A model generated the notes under the pieces. The model was not told where the DNA came from. It worked only from the letters and a program-made list of their open reading frames with translations, and did not search any database. 64,000 nt of DNA from the NCBI GenBank assembly GCA_009829735.1, contig CM020618.1:11685119-11749118 (forward strand), given 5' to 3'. This stretch comes from Pyropia yezoensis. Lineage: Eukaryota > Rhodophyta > Bangiophyceae > Bangiales > Bangiaceae. This document shows, piece after piece, positions 30,935 through 42,921 of this stretch. The translations under genes and the position numbers were made by a program. How positions within the stretch are numbered: position 1 is the first letter of the stretch; the number at the start of each line of letters is the position of its first letter.

Positions 30935-33046
30935 ATGAGGTCCGCTTCCAGCTCCTGCACACACGAGATGTCCTCAGATGAGACATGCTTGTGCGACTGT
31001 GACACTTGCACCGCGGATGGAGAAGAGCCTCCCATTCCGTATCTAAGCCTACTTGGCTCCGTCATTAACGTCATACGCGTCAGCGACTTTCAGAGGCGCG
31101 TGCCTCCAGCGGAGGCCCGGCCGGCACCGATGGGAGGAGCACGGAAGGGGATAATGAATAGTCGTTGTCCAGTCCTGTTCGAGGCTCCGAGGGGAGTGGG
31201 GGGGGGTGAGGGGGAGGGGACGGATCTTTCGCCAGGACTTGGTCGCACGGGGGCCCCTGCTCGCAGCGAAAATAGCCTTAGCCGAGCTGACCGGGTTCCT
31301 GGCGAGACCAGGGGTGGGGGGGGGGAGGCGGACGTTTCCCCTGGACCTGGTCGCACGGGCGCCGCTGCACGCGGCGAGGATAGACTTCCCCGTGCTGACC
31401 GGGATCCTGTCGAGATCGACGACGAGAGCAGCGCAGTGAACACGGACGTGGAGACCCTCGAATCGACTGACTTCCCGCCTGCCGACTTCGTTGTGGAGGA
31501 GGCGGATGATTCTGTGGATGACGCAGACGATCCTGCCGATTGCATTGGGCCGCCCGAACTTGTCATTCAGGATACTGTAAGCTGTTACGAAGTCCAGCTT
31601 CCCGTCGCCCAATTTTCGGACTGTGCCAATGATCTAGCGCTGTTTACTTGCGCTGTCAACCACGGAATGACCGAGGCGGCGCTGGCGGACTTCCTGAAGC
31701 GAAGATCACGCAAAGCTGAGTATCAAACCCCTTATCTCATGCGGAAATTCATTGAGGCATGCGTGAATGTAGAGACTCGCGAGGTGGACTGCTGCTCCAA
31801 CGGCTGCGACTGCCTTACGCATAAGCGGGCGCAAGCCACGGCTTGCGGTGTCTGCGGATCTGAGCACTACACGCCCTCAGGCAAGCCAGCCTGTCAGATG
31901 AAGTACTGGCTCCTGACCGCGTGGCTTGTCAATGTGCTCTGCGACCCCGTCTTGGGGCCTGGAATGATGGCTGGCATGTAGGATGCGCGCCTCTCCGTCT
32001 TGCGAAGCCTCGACGGAAACCAGAGTGAAGGCCTTCACGACTGGTTTGACGGCCGCACCTGCCTGGCGGTGGTTCGTAGTGGACTGTTCGACCAGGACAC
32101 CGACGTCGCCCTCAGCGTGTCCACCGATGGACTTTAGGCGTGCCGTCAGCGGGGCTTCCAAGGCTGGCCAATTATCGTGACTGTCCTTAATCTGTCACCA
32201 AATGTCCGTCTGCAAAACATTTGCCAAATTACTGCGGCATTTTCTCCTGGACCGATACAGCCTGTGGACATGGAGTCGTTCATGCACCCTCTGGCGGAGG
32301 AGCTGAACACGCTCGCCCAAGGAATTCCGGTCGTTCATGTCGCAGGGTTGCCTCATCCGTGTATTCTCCGCTCCCACGCCATCCAATTCACGGCGGATAT
32401 GGCGGCGATTGACATTTTGATGAACAGTACGGGAAGCAATGGGTATGTGCCCAACCGGGCCCGTGAATTTCACGGGGTTTACCACGCGGCAAGCATCCAC
32501 GACTGCTTCCCGCCGGAGGACCCTGTAACTGGCGAGGTCCTGTTTTCTGTCGCGGGCTGCGCTGTGCCACGGCGCTCTGCCGCGAGTCTTCATAGGGACG
32601 CCGACGAGGTGGAGGACGCCAGATCAACTAGTCAGACAATGGCAAGTCAAAAAGCCTTGTCCAAGCGGTCGGGAGTCAAGGGCAATTCGTTGTTCTTTGC
32701 CTCGTCCAGTGCCATGCGGTTGGCTTACCCGCACTTGAATCACCTGTGGAGTATCGGACCTGCCGCCGCTCCCTTCGATGATACGCACCTGTGCATGCAA
32801 AACGTCGCCCCGATGCTGTGAAAGCTGTTTTCCGGGAACTTGTCAATAATTAGTTTGGTAGACGAGGACTACATTTTGTCCGCCGGAAACGTCGCCCCCA
32901 TTGGCAAGGAGATGGTCGCCGCACTACGGACAACTCTCATGGTACTGGCCCGGTCGCTGCGAAACATTGACAATCAATTCCGGTCAGTTAAAGCCGTGGA
33001 TTGGTTGATAGGTTGGTGGGTTAGCAGGTCCGGTTCAGCTGAGTGA
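30935..33046 (+). pseudogene. CACTA-type (Transposase_21/TNP2-like) transposase pseudogene
   Basis: One phase is kept for about 700 codons. It starts at an ATG with CLCDCDTC soon after, then an acidic Asp/Glu-rich linker, then the zinc-binding block (CCSNGCDC, ACGVCG, YTPSGKPACQMKYW). The catalytic region has STDGL, GWPIIVTVLNLSPNVR, FMHPLAEELNTLAQGI and FTADMAA. Cys/His spacing followed by TDG(F/L)Q and NL-P-R is typical of the CACTA/En-Spm and related Plavaka-type transposases. Three in-frame stops, TAG 31979, TAG 32135 (in the otherwise conserved TDGLQ) and TGA 32819, break it with no frameshift. All three are one C-to-T change from Gln or Arg codons. No CACTA termini were located. Confidence 0.8.
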
Positions 33047-34196
33047 GCGAATTCCAGAATTGAACTTCCGAATGTTCATGAACCCGAGCAAGACGTGCCG
33101 AATTTTGTTCCGACCTGGCGGCCTGTCGGCCCCTGATTTGAGCACGGTGCACGCTCACGCTCGGTGTGGCTGGCGTGAACGCGCACGCTGATGGGCCACG
33201 GGGCAGTTGCATGCGCAGGGCTGGACGTTTTGCACGCCCAAGTGTGCTGCTGTCATTACTTATTGCATTTCACTCTGAGTATACCCGTTCTGTGGCAACG
33301 TCTGATTGGTGAAACCAGCTATCCGGCTATTATCACGAAACAATAATTATTACAGGAGTACAGATGGTCAGAACAAGTACAACACACCCATCGCTCCTGG
33401 GGCCATTCCAGCTTTTTTTTTTTTTTTTTGTCGAGCAACGCGTCACGCCTCATGGCTCGCCACGTGTGTGACGTCACTCACAGTCCCAAACATTGGCCTG
33501 GCGCGCCACAACACGCAAGTGAGCGAGCCGTGGGGACGTTCAGCGAACCCCCTTCACAGCGCACGACGATCGTTGTGAAAGGTGGTCCTACTTGCACCCG
33601 TGCAGAACACTCTCCGCCTACAGGCTGTGCCCCCATCACAACCACGCGCACTTGGTGCCAGCCATTCCTGTTACGGACCCTCGCTATGGTACCCGCCCCC
33701 TCACCCACCCTATGTCTTCCTGACGACGCTGTCGTGATCATCCCGTCCGCACTATCCTCAAAACCTGCTGCTGTCGCAGCCTTCAAGGGCGCCCCCGCCG
33801 CAACCCCTGGCGTCGCCGCCGTCGCAGGCCTGGCGGCGCTGCTCCTCGCTTTCCACCTGACACGCCTCGCCTGTTCCTCCTCGTGAGCTGCTGGGCCCTG
33901 CTCGTCGTCGAGCAGCGCCTCTTTTCGTCCGTTCCCTTACCCTCTCCTCTGAGGTCCCCTCCCCGTTTTCAACCACGCCTCACCGATTTTGCGCCTCTGC
34001 TTCAGCCTGCTCCGGTCTGCTCCATGCCATGGCTCTGCATGCTATATTTCATCTTGGAGTTGCTGCAAACACTCTTTTCTTCGCGCGGATTTCGCACCTC
34101 TCCCTCTGTGCTGCACATGTGAGCATGGAGTTGTCGAATTGCAACGCCATGTGGTCGTAGTGCCCGGTGTCTTTTACATTTTTCTGCGGCCGTGCT
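33047..34196. other. Mixed-GC spacer
   Basis: No clear gene. A T17 run at 33413-33429 could be the poly(A) end of something retroposed on the minus strand, but no SINE promoter boxes or LINE similarity are visible. A short plus-strand frame at 33686-33886 is listed separately. Confidence 0.45.
33686..33886 (+). CDS. Possible 66-residue tail-anchored peptide
   Basis: ATG at 33686 opens MVPAPSPTLCLPDDAVV and ends in the hydrophobic run GVAAVAGLAALLLAFHL with a short Cys/Ser tail. A C-terminal hydrophobic helix would fit a tail anchor. There is no family match, and the length is close to what chance gives in this composition. Confidence 0.2.
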   Translation: MVPAPSPTLCLPDDAVVIIPSALSSKPAAVAAFKGAPAATPGVAAVAGLAALLLAFHLTRLACSSS

Positions 34197-34733
34197 TCAC
34201 TCCTCGTTGCGAAAAGTCTCTCTGCAGTACCGGACAGTACACCGGGAGTCCACGTACAGTGTCCGAACAACGTTGTCAATGGCGAGAACATTGACGTACC
34301 TACTTACTTCTCCCAAACTGGAGAAGCACTCCGTATCTCGTCGTTTCTTTGCCAAGCCGAACGCACCGCGAAGGTCGACTGTCGACATCACGCACTCAAT
34401 GTAGGCAAACGCCATGGGCTTCCGCGCTACGTATACAACGATGTAGTGATGGACGGCGCCATAAACATAAACAGGACCTACCTCTTCCGCGCCACAAACT
34501 CGTTTCCGCGACGTCGAGCGGAAACGAACCACGTAGTCGCGCCGTCGGGCGGCTTCGTTTGAGGCGGTGCGCATAAATTCTGCTACTTGCCCGTTCGGTA
34601 GACGAATTCGACTGAATTTCTTGCCTAGAATTCCCGCCGGATTTTCCAATATCTTTTCCAATGCCAAAACTCCTTGCATGTGCGCGGGCTCGGAGCCGTA
34701 AAGTGCAGCCGCGTGAGAAGTCGGGGGGAGCAA
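34197..34733 (-). CDS. Unassigned ORF, possibly transposase C-terminal fragment
   Basis: The 178-codon minus-strand frame has mixed composition: VLALEKILENPAGILG, IRLPNGQVAEFMR, GPVYVYGAVHHYIVVYV, KPMAFAYIECVMS, IDNVVRTLYVD. A beta-rich block of the type (Y)G-hh-hhhhV-P-AFAYIE followed by IDNVVRTLYV resembles the tail of CACTA-like transposases in algal genomes. That is a recollection of pattern, not a demonstrated match. It runs opposite to the transposase pseudogene 1.2 kb away, so it would come from another copy. The start codon is not certain. Confidence 0.4.
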   Translation of the reverse strand: MLPPTSHAAALYGSEPAHMQGVLALEKILENPAGILGKKFSRIRLPNGQVAEFMRTASNEAARRRDYVVRFRSTSRKRVCGAEEVGPVYVYGAVHHYIVVYVARKPMAFAYIECVMSTVDLRGAFGLAKKRRDTECFSSLGEVSRYVNVLAIDNVVRTLYVDSRCTVRYCRETFRNEE

Positions 34734-34858
34734 ACGCTCCTCGGGAGCTCCGAGCTTGGAAAGTCCAAGACGCCGCGTTGAATTTCTGGTTCACGGCTGC
34801 AGGGCCTTCCGGTCGCCTGGGCCCATTCTGTTGGCAGATACGTTTCGGCAAAGGTAGT

Positions 34859-35264
34859 TGTGGAATAAGTGCTGACCAATAAAAGGATATAGGACCGACC
34901 GACGCCCTGAAGTCAAAGAGACAGCTATTACCGTAAAGGCAAAGAAGACAATCCTTTAGCTCTCAGACGCTCCATGGGGAGCAAGCCGGCCGAACGGCGG
35001 CGGCGAGCCCCCACGTCGCAGATAAGGCCGAAAGAACATGCTGGTCGAGTGACCGGGCGGAGGTCGGACGGCCGGTCGCTACGAGCATGGCAATCAACAT
35101 AAAAGAGCCCTCCAAGACAAGGACGGATAAGCAATGCAAAACAAACGTAGTCTCCCAAAGGGCCAGCCACAAGTGGGCCCATACCGACAAGGTTGGGGCC
35201 GCGAGTCAGGGGGGCTACTAGCCAGACAATACCGGAATTCGGTACAAAGGGCGGATATGCTACA
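34859..35264 (-). repeat. 3' LTR of gypsy element C (inner edge clear, outer edge uncertain)
   Basis: On the minus strand a purine-rich tract is followed directly by TGTAGCATATCC at 35264, the start of the 3' LTR. Elements D and E have the same TGTAGCA start at the same place. The outer edge is put near TGTGG at 34859 only by length analogy with D and E. Confidence 0.45.
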
Positions 35265-35272
35265 TACCCCCG
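35265..35272 (-). other. Polypurine tract of element C
   Basis: Minus-strand GGGGGTA stands immediately upstream of the TGTAGCA LTR start, where plus-strand DNA synthesis of a gypsy element would be primed. Elements D and E have longer G-rich tracts at the equivalent site. Confidence 0.5.
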
Positions 35273-35684
35273 TTGCAAGCTTCGAGCCGTCCCGGCGAGA
35301 TCCGACCCAGTGCAAACCTGCAGCCGGTTGTGGCGGCTAGTTGCGAGGTCGCCTGCCACCGTGCGGTGGCGAGGGGTCGCGCCAGCGCATTCGGCGCTTC
35401 GAGAAGCACCGGGCCATCTGGCTGGGGAGCGCCCGCTTGGTGTGTGCTTGGCCGGCGAGCCCGTTGGTGGTGCCACATAAGTGTCCGGCACGTTGGCGCC
35501 GTGGTGCGTCTCGCCGTTGGTCGGTGGATCGCACGTCTGTCGACGGGTGGTCGTCCGCCGGGTTGGCGCCTCGATTGTTAGCCCTTGTTGGTCGCGGTGG
35601 GTTGACGGCCAGTTGGCCACGGTGCCACGATTCGCCGGTTTGCATTACGCAGCCGCAGGCTACGGTGCCGGCCGCCAAGTTGGC

Positions 35685-35865
35685 AAGGGTGGCCAGGGGT
35701 GTAGGCGGCCAAGGCGGCAAGGGTGGCCAAGGCGGGAAGGGCGGCCAAGCAAGGGGAGGCCAAGCGGTGCAAGGGAGGCCAAGCGGTGCAAGGGCGGTCA
35801 TGCGGCAAGAGCCAAGGCGGGCGGCCAAGCGGTGCAAGGGAGGCCAAGCGGCTTGGGCGGACGGG
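35685..35865 (+). repeat. Minisatellite, 19-bp-type unit GGCCAAGCGGTGCAAGGGA
   Basis: Variants of GGCCAAG(G/C)GG(T/C)(G)CAAGGG recur at least eight times between 35685 and 35865, some perfect (35757-35800). The array lies in the leader between the 3' LTR of element C and the ATG of its antisense ORF. Confidence 0.8.
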
Positions 35866-35978
35866 GCGAGGTCGGCTACGTTGCTACGCTCCGCCGGTTG
35901 GCGTTGGCCAGTGGCGAAGGCGGCGCGGCGACCAAGTGGTGAGACCGGCGAGGGCCCTTGCCCGAAGCTGTCGCCGGT

Positions 35979-37890
35979 ATGGCGGACGCGATCGCTCCGG
36001 TGGTGGCCAGTGGTAAAGCTGGGGCTCCGGACGATGAGTGCGCGGGTGCCGCTAGGCCGGTGGTGGGGTGGTACCGTAGCCCACGGGCGACCCACATGGT
36101 CGATGGTGTCGGGTTTGTGGCGGACCCGCCGTTGATGGAAGCCGCGCGTACCAATCGGGTGTTGGCCTTGCAGCGTATCCGCGACGCGCGGTGGGCGCCG
36201 TTGCCCAACTTCCGGGATGCGTCAATCGACGGGCGGTTCTACGAAGGGGAGTCCGTATCGGACGTGCACGGTCATGCCGACTTTGGCCGTCAAGGGCCGG
36301 AGCGGCAATCGTACGAGGTCTTGTCGTTGTGGAACGAGTTGTTGCGATACGGGGCGGGTGGTGGTCTTCACCCTTACCATCGGTGCTTGTACGCTTGGGC
36401 GTTTGCCTTCCGTGTTGGTAAATTCGAGACCTTTGTGATCGCGGCCAACAACTTCGGCCGTCTCCGCCGGCTGTGGCCTTCGGCCGTGTTCTTGTCCCGC
36501 GACTTGGCAGACCAGCTTGATGTGCCTATCGCGTAGGACCACGGGTTGGAGGAGTACCTGTCGATGTTGACCGACAAGGTGGCCCATGGAGCTGGTCCAG
36601 CGGACGTAGATTTTGGTCCTTCGACCTGGTCGCTTCCCAACCCGTTCCGGGACTCGACGACCTCCATTTGTCTTCGTAGGTCGTGTGACCTGGCGTCCAT
36701 TGAGCGCCGTGGCCTACTGGCTCCAGCTTGGGCATCCAGCTTGGGCATCCATCTTGGTTCGTGCGCGCCCGTTCTTCGACTTGAAGCGTTGGCTTCCGTC
36801 GCGCCCGTCGTGGTGGGCCGAGTACGGCCCGTACACGGAGACGCCGTCGGCTTTATCGTGCATAGCCAGTGGGCTTAAGGACGCGGACAACGCGGCTTGG
36901 GGCTTCGAGCACGACGAGTACTTCTGCTTCTTGCTGGCGGCCTGAGTCCATTGGCTTGTCCATCACGGACTATTCTGTTGGTTGCCGGACCAGGTAACCG
37001 AGTGGTTTGACGGGTTGGACGTGGGGCGCTTGGCCGATGGGCCCGGGGGTGAAGAGCGTCTGTCGACGTACCACCGCATGCGCGACGCTCACTCCGTCTT
37101 CCCATGGACAACTGTCGTTGCCGACGTGCGTCCACGTGATCATCGCGCCAAGGCGGCACGCCAGGTCTACGTCAAGATGGACGCGGCAGCCAAGTACGGC
37201 TTTGTTCTCCGTCAGCCGGGCGGCGCGTTCGACTGGAGGTACGATGCCTCATGGGTGGGAGGTGACGAGTCGTCCGGACCGGGGCGTGGTCCCGGTCGTG
37301 GTCGCGAGACCATTCGTCGCGTGCGGGACGCGTCTCGTTCGCCGTCGCCGTTGGCTGATGTTGGGTCAAGTGACCGTGCCAAGCCCGGTGTTGTCGCCTC
37401 TGTGTCCAGTGGGACGGGTGGCACTGAGCCGATATGGCCGTCGGAGTGGGCCCGTGTTGGTGCTGTTGCCCTCCTGGGTACTGACCGGGTGAGTCCCTTG
37501 GCTGACCACGTGGTCCCTCGCGGTGCAACGGCCGGGGCATTGGCTATTGCTTGGTCTCGTCAGACCGTCGACCTTGATGAAGTTCTTCGTCGGGTCAGTG
37601 GGATGACTGAAACCGAGGCCGTTGAAGCTTTGGTGCTTACGGCCTCCCGGTTTGCGGATCCGTCTCGCATTCGCGATAGCTTTCTCAGCGAGCTGCGGCG
37701 TGCGCCCACGGTGGAGGCTAGGGAGGCGAGTCCTCGTCGTGTGGATGTTAGTGCCATTCTTGGCGTTCGTCGTCGTCCAGTGTCGGATGAAGAGAAGGAA
37801 GATGTGCCTCGTGCGCCGGTCCGGCGCATGTGGTCGCGCAGTGCGTCTTCTGACGAGGGCACGCGGCGTCGTCGTGTTGGAGGTGATTGA
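35979..37890 (+). pseudogene. Additional antisense ORF of gypsy element C, degraded
   Basis: ATG at 35979 (GTATGG) to the stop at 37890 spans about 637 codons, close to the 647-649 of elements A and E. It is broken by TAG at 36534, one frame change between about 36600 and 36800, and TGA at 36943. Conserved with E are the FLLAA-HWLVHH block (about 36929-36962) followed by WLPD and an acidic loop ending near HRMRDAHSVFP. With A it shares the WW-EYG-Y block. The last third is Arg/Ser-rich and includes RRMWSRSASSDEGTRRRR. It is the same type of convergent gene as in A, here decayed. Function unknown. Confidence 0.6.
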
Positions 37891-38356
37891 GGGAGAGGTG
37901 GGGTGGGGAGAGTGTTTCCGTACGGCTTGTGTTAGTCTTGTTTGTACTTGCGGTGGCTATTTGGCTGGTAGAGTTGGCTTGTTGGTTTGTGTTTGAGCAT
38001 GAAGGCAGTTCTGGCCCATTCCGTTGTCGTTCTGTCAGACGCTGGGACTGGCCGGAGTATCTTAGGCTCTTGACAGAGCCGTTTGGCTCTTGCGAACCAT
38101 GCGGCGTGTTCCCAGCGTGGGGTGACCAGGGGCGTGTCCTTTGGACTGGATTGTAACTCTGTGACCACCTGGTCGAGAGTGTGGATGGGGGGTATTCTCA
38201 GGCAGATGCCTTGTGTGTTGGGTTGTTCATGGGGAGTGACGTGCTTCTAGGGTTGGTAACTCAAACGGCCATAGTGCCTTGTCAGTTCCGGGAGTTCTTT
38301 GAGTGGTCCCCATGTGGGGAAGGTGAAGTTCCGACATGCAGTAGGCAATGTTGATT

Positions 38357-41300
38357 TCATGTAGTACACAGGAATGTTCTCATGGACAGAGCGGTCTGCG
38401 TTGTCCCATTGGACATTAGCATGTACCACCCCGCATGGGTCGACGTAGACCGCGAGGATGTTGGGTTGCCAAATAGTGGCGCAGCGCAAGTGAGCGCGGC
38501 AAGTCCAGTTGCCAAGGCGACCTTGGTGGTCGGCTTGCGTGGTTTTGGCCACGTGTATCCAGGTATTTCTACCTCTTTGGACCTCAAATGTCGAATGACT
38601 AAGTTACGTGGCAGCTTTTCAATCGGTTCCCACGTGTCATCCATGGAGGTATAGTCATACCATCGCACCTTGAATTCGTAAGAATCACCGGTCTTACGAT
38701 GAGACACGAGCTTGTCGATGGCGTACTCGTCGTGGACAGTCGGCTCGGGTCGTGGTTTGTCAAACCCATCGAGCAGTGGGTGCGGTGCGGACTCTTCCGC
38801 GTCGTCCGGGCGTGGTGCCGCAGTGGCGTGCTCGCTGTTGATGGGCTTCTCGACTCCATCGACGTCGACAAACGTTGACTCGTCGGCGTCGACGACGATG
38901 AACGGCCCAATGGCCTTGCTCTGCAGCTTATTAACTCGTTGATGGTTTGTCGTGTAGACATAGTCACCGATCTGGATCTTACGGTTGCGATCGCCAATGT
39001 GGTCATCGAAGCTACGCTTGATACGTTGTTGCGTCTTTGTGAGCGCTTTGACGACGGCAAGTATCTGCAGTAACAGTCGGGCCATGAACTCTCGCTTTTT
39101 TGCGAGTGGGGAGCCGTCACTTAGCGTCCCGTGCGGGGTGAGAGGTGTGCCAGGTGGCAAGTTGCGGACTGACAAGTTCGGCACACGACGCGTTGTGACC
39201 AGTTCGAATGGTGCCAGTCCTGTGGACCGATGGGGTTGGCTGTTGTAAGCCATGGTGAGGACGGGCAAAAGTTCGTCCCAGCGCTTGGGGTCCTCCGTGA
39301 CCCAGTGTCGAAGTTGGGTAGCAATCGTCCGATTGTATCTTTTCACTTGACCATTGGTCTGCGGGTGGTAGGCGGTGGTGCGCACCGTCTGAACACCGAG
39401 TACCTTCATCACAGCGATGAAGAAGCTCGAAATGAACTGTGGGCCTTGATCGGACAAGATCTTGTCCGGGGGTCCGTAGCACGCTATCCAGTGTTCGAAA
39501 CCGGCGGATGAAGCCGAGATGGCAGTGATGGTCTTCAGTGCTATGCACTTGGTGAGCTCGGCGAACCGGTCGGAAATGACCAAGATGAAGCGGTTCCCAC
39601 TCTTGCTCGCAGGCAACGGCCCAAGGATGTCGATTGACAACTCGTTCAATGGTTCCGAAGCTGGGAACAGGGTCAGCGGTGTCGTATGTTTGCGCAGCGC
39701 CAACCAGTTTTGTGCACAAGTGGTGCAGTTGGTGATAGTGCTGTGGATATCATACATCATGGACGGCCATTAGATCTTTGTTCTCATGGTGAAGTACATC
39801 TTGTTCATGCCCGGGTGGGCGGCGGTGGTCGCCATGTGTTGGAGCTTCAAGATGTTTTCTTGTTGCGACTTGGGGATGATCAGTTGGTCTCCATAGGGTG
39901 TCTTGCGACGCAGCGCGTTGTCATCGTCAATGAAGAACGGCTTGTGGCCTCCCCTTGGCGATGCTGCCCATGATTGACTTGCAGAAGTCATCCGATTGCT
40001 GCCTGTCTATTACATCGTAGTAGTCGACGGGTGTCGGGTCGGACTTACCCGTGTACCGATGTGTTTGAACGCCGTGTGCCGTCTGGGCAACCGCCAGGCA
40101 TGGAATGTCATCGTTGATGGGTTCAGTAACCGCGTTGTTGTCCGCTCTGGACAGAAAGTCGGGCAAGTGGTGGCTGGCACCAGGCTTGTACGTGAGTTCG
40201 AAGTCAAACTCTGCTAATCGCATACGCCATCGCATCAGTCGCCCGCTTGAATCGGCAGTGCTGTATATCCAGCAAAGGCTCTTGTGGTCCGAGCGGATCA
40301 CAAAGCGTTGACCTTCGAGGAAACGCCTCAATTTTAGGACAGCCCACACGATGCCTAGGCATTCTCTCTCCGTTGTGGAGTAGTTGAGCTCTGCTGTGTT
40401 GAGTGCTCGGCTCAAATAACCAACAGGCTGTAGGTTGCCGTCATCGTCCGATTGGAGTAGCGTGCACCCAAATTGATACGCACTTGCATCGACATCCAGT
40501 GTCAGTTTACGTCCGGCCTTTGGTATGGCTTAGATGGGAGGGTGCACCAAGGCGTCACGGAGGTCTTCGAAGGCGGTCTGCTCCTCAGCTGAGGGTGGTG
40601 CCAAGTCCGGTGGGACTTCCTTCTTTGTCAATGCGTTGAGCGGTCGTGCTCTCTTAGTGAATTCGACGACAAATCGTGGGTAGACGTTGCACATGCCGAG
40701 GAAACTCTTGAGTTGGGTCTTGGTCTTGGGGAATGTCGCGTGACGCAGAGCTTCTGTGTTCTTGTTTAGAACGTGGAGTTGGCCAGGTGTTGTGCTGTGG
40801 CCGAGGTACTCCACCTCGTTGGAGAACCACTTGCACTTCTCCAGATTGAGAGTAACGCCTGCTTCCCTGATTCGGGTGAGGACGGTGTCTACATCATGGA
40901 TGTGTTGCTTGGCGGTTGCCGAAAATATGATAACGTCGTCTAAGTAGACTAGGCACACTTGCCACTTGAGTCCGGACAGGTTAACATCCAAGGCACGTTG
41001 GAAAGTTGCCGGCGCGTTGGTGAAGCCGAATGGCATTGTTGTCCAGTCGAAGATGCCGTAGTGCGTCGTGAAGGCCGTCTTTTCTTGGTCCTCCTTTCGC
41101 AGGGATACTTGCCAATACCCGGCAGTGCAGTCGAGAGACGTGAAGACTTTGGCGTTTCCGAGGGAGTCGAGGCAGTCTTCCATGCGAGGAAGTGGGTACA
41201 CATCCTTCTTGGTGACGCTGTTCAATCGTCGATAGTCAACGCAGAATCGGGCCTTCCCGTTCTTCATCAGGACAATGACGACGGGACTGGCCTAGTCAAT

Positions 41301-42368
41301 GTGGCTTGGTTTGAAAACCTTGAGCTTCAACATCTTGTTGATCTGGTCGCCGATGATCGCCCGTTTGAACGTGCCGGTTCGGTACGGTTGAGCTGGTATG
41401 GGGGCGACCCCTGGTGGGGTGACGATGGCATGCTCAGTAGTGTGTATGACTCCAAGAGTCGCGTCCCACATCTTGCCGTGTTTGGCTAGCATCGTTTTGA
41501 TTTGCGCATGCAAATAATCGGGCGCATCTTGAAGGTCGGTGTCGTCGAGTGAAGGTTTTGTTTGCTCGTCCTTCGGGGCCGCCGGGTCGCCATTCTCCGT
41601 TTGAGCCGTAAGTACTTGACCGAGGTGTTGTTCGGCGAACGCCACGATGCTGCTCTTGCGGATGAAAGTCATGTCTGGCCCAAAGTTGCACACCTTCACC
41701 AGGAATGGGTCGTTCGGGTTGACTGTTGCAACTCCTTGGGCAATTGCCATTGACTTGTGTCTGCAAAGACGTTCGTTTGGCTGTAGCGTAACCAGGCCGG
41801 GGACTTCACATCTGACCATGATCCATTGTTCGGTCTTGCCGTTGATTCGAGTTTGCTTACACGCGCGGACCTTGGATGATCCTTCGGACCATTGTGGTGC
41901 GATAACATTGTTGTACTGGATGCCCAAGATGGAGGAGTGAGCCATTGAACGGTCGTTTGAGGCCTGCCAAACGATACGTTTGAGTCGGGGCCAGATTGCC
42001 TCCACGTGCTTGTCCACAAACTCGGTGCCGAGGATGCATTTGACCGAAAGGTTCGGGGTAACGTAGAAACGTTCAAAGGCTTGAACCCCCCCGGTATCAA
42101 TGAACAGGTGGATGCCTTGTGGCGCGTTGATCGTTGGCCCATGGGCATCAACCATGTGCGGGGCGTTGTGCAGAGTTGTCGCATGGTCACGCGAATTTGG
42201 CGGCAAGACATCCGGTCGGATGAGGTTGACACCTGCTCCGGTGTCAAGTATGGGCCTTAAGCTTCGGGTATTCTCTAGCTCAGAGCCGATACAGGCTGCG
42301 ATCTCATAGTGCCGATGGGCTTTGCTTAGGATCTTGGTGATCTTTCGTCGAGCGGGTCGTTTGGGCAA
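38357..42368 (-). pseudogene. pol: Ty3/gypsy element C pol, degenerate
   Basis: Domains in order are protease ILDTGAGVNLI, RT FCVDYRRLNS and YLDDVIIFS, RNase H RSDHKSL, integrase IDILGPL and LSDQGPQF, and chromodomain KVRWYDYTSMDDTWEPIEKLP. Breaks are TAG at 41292 (Trp in related copies), TAA at 40530, TAA at 39770 and a frame change near 39960. The third catalytic residue of integrase is lost: the block reads TNGQVKRYN where the family has Glu before Arg. Gag and pol overlap at 42326-42368 in different phases, consistent with programmed frameshifting in the intact ancestor. An uncommon extra tail of about 55 residues follows the chromodomain. Confidence 0.9.
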
Positions 42369-42921
42369 GGGTGCGTCTGGGACACTGCCCGCCGGTCCTC
42401 GACGTACTCGTTTTTTGAGTCAGCCTTGCCGTCACCAACGTCATTGCACTCGGGTTCGTCCGAGTCTTGCAGGACTTCGTTTTCGACGATAGCGTTGATT
42501 TGCTCGCGGACCGAGTCGTCGATGAGTGCCATCACTTTTGCTTGGCGTCGTTCGCGACCGGGCTTTGGGCACCGAGAGGCAAAGTCCCCAGGCTCGTTAC
42601 AGTTGTAACACATGTCGGTAGCCCGCGGTTTCGGGGTGACCGTTCGGGCGGCCTTAGTAGGCTCATAAGGTCGGTCGACCGTTCGAGTGGGGGGGGGGGG
42701 CAGGGCTCGAGTCAATTTGACTAACCTTGATGAGGGGCGGGCGACTGGCCTTGATTACCTGACGCAGTCGGCTCGCGCCCTCCCAAAACCCTGGGGCAAA
42801 TCGCAACAGTGTCTGCCATGGGGCGGTCTGGGAGCTGGCTGTCCAGCACACGGACGTTCGGCTTGATTAGGTCGGAGAGACCGTTGATGAAAACATCTTT
42901 CACATCTTGAGCGGAGAAGAG
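42326..42921 (-). pseudogene. gag: Ty3/gypsy element C gag, 5' part removed by element D
   Basis: The capsid end begins LFSAQDVKDVFINGLSDL, aligning with the corresponding gag block of E, and continues to a zinc knuckle written CYNCNEPGDFASRC, in which Asp replaces the usual His. The frame changes once near 42715. Upstream of 42921 the sequence becomes the LTR of element D, so D is inserted into C. The N-terminal part of C gag was not found on the far side of D. Confidence 0.7.

Noticed and set aside
33413-33429. T17 run as the tail of a retroposed gene or SINE
   Set aside because: No A/B box, LINE similarity or target duplication could be recognised; it may be a simple homopolymer.
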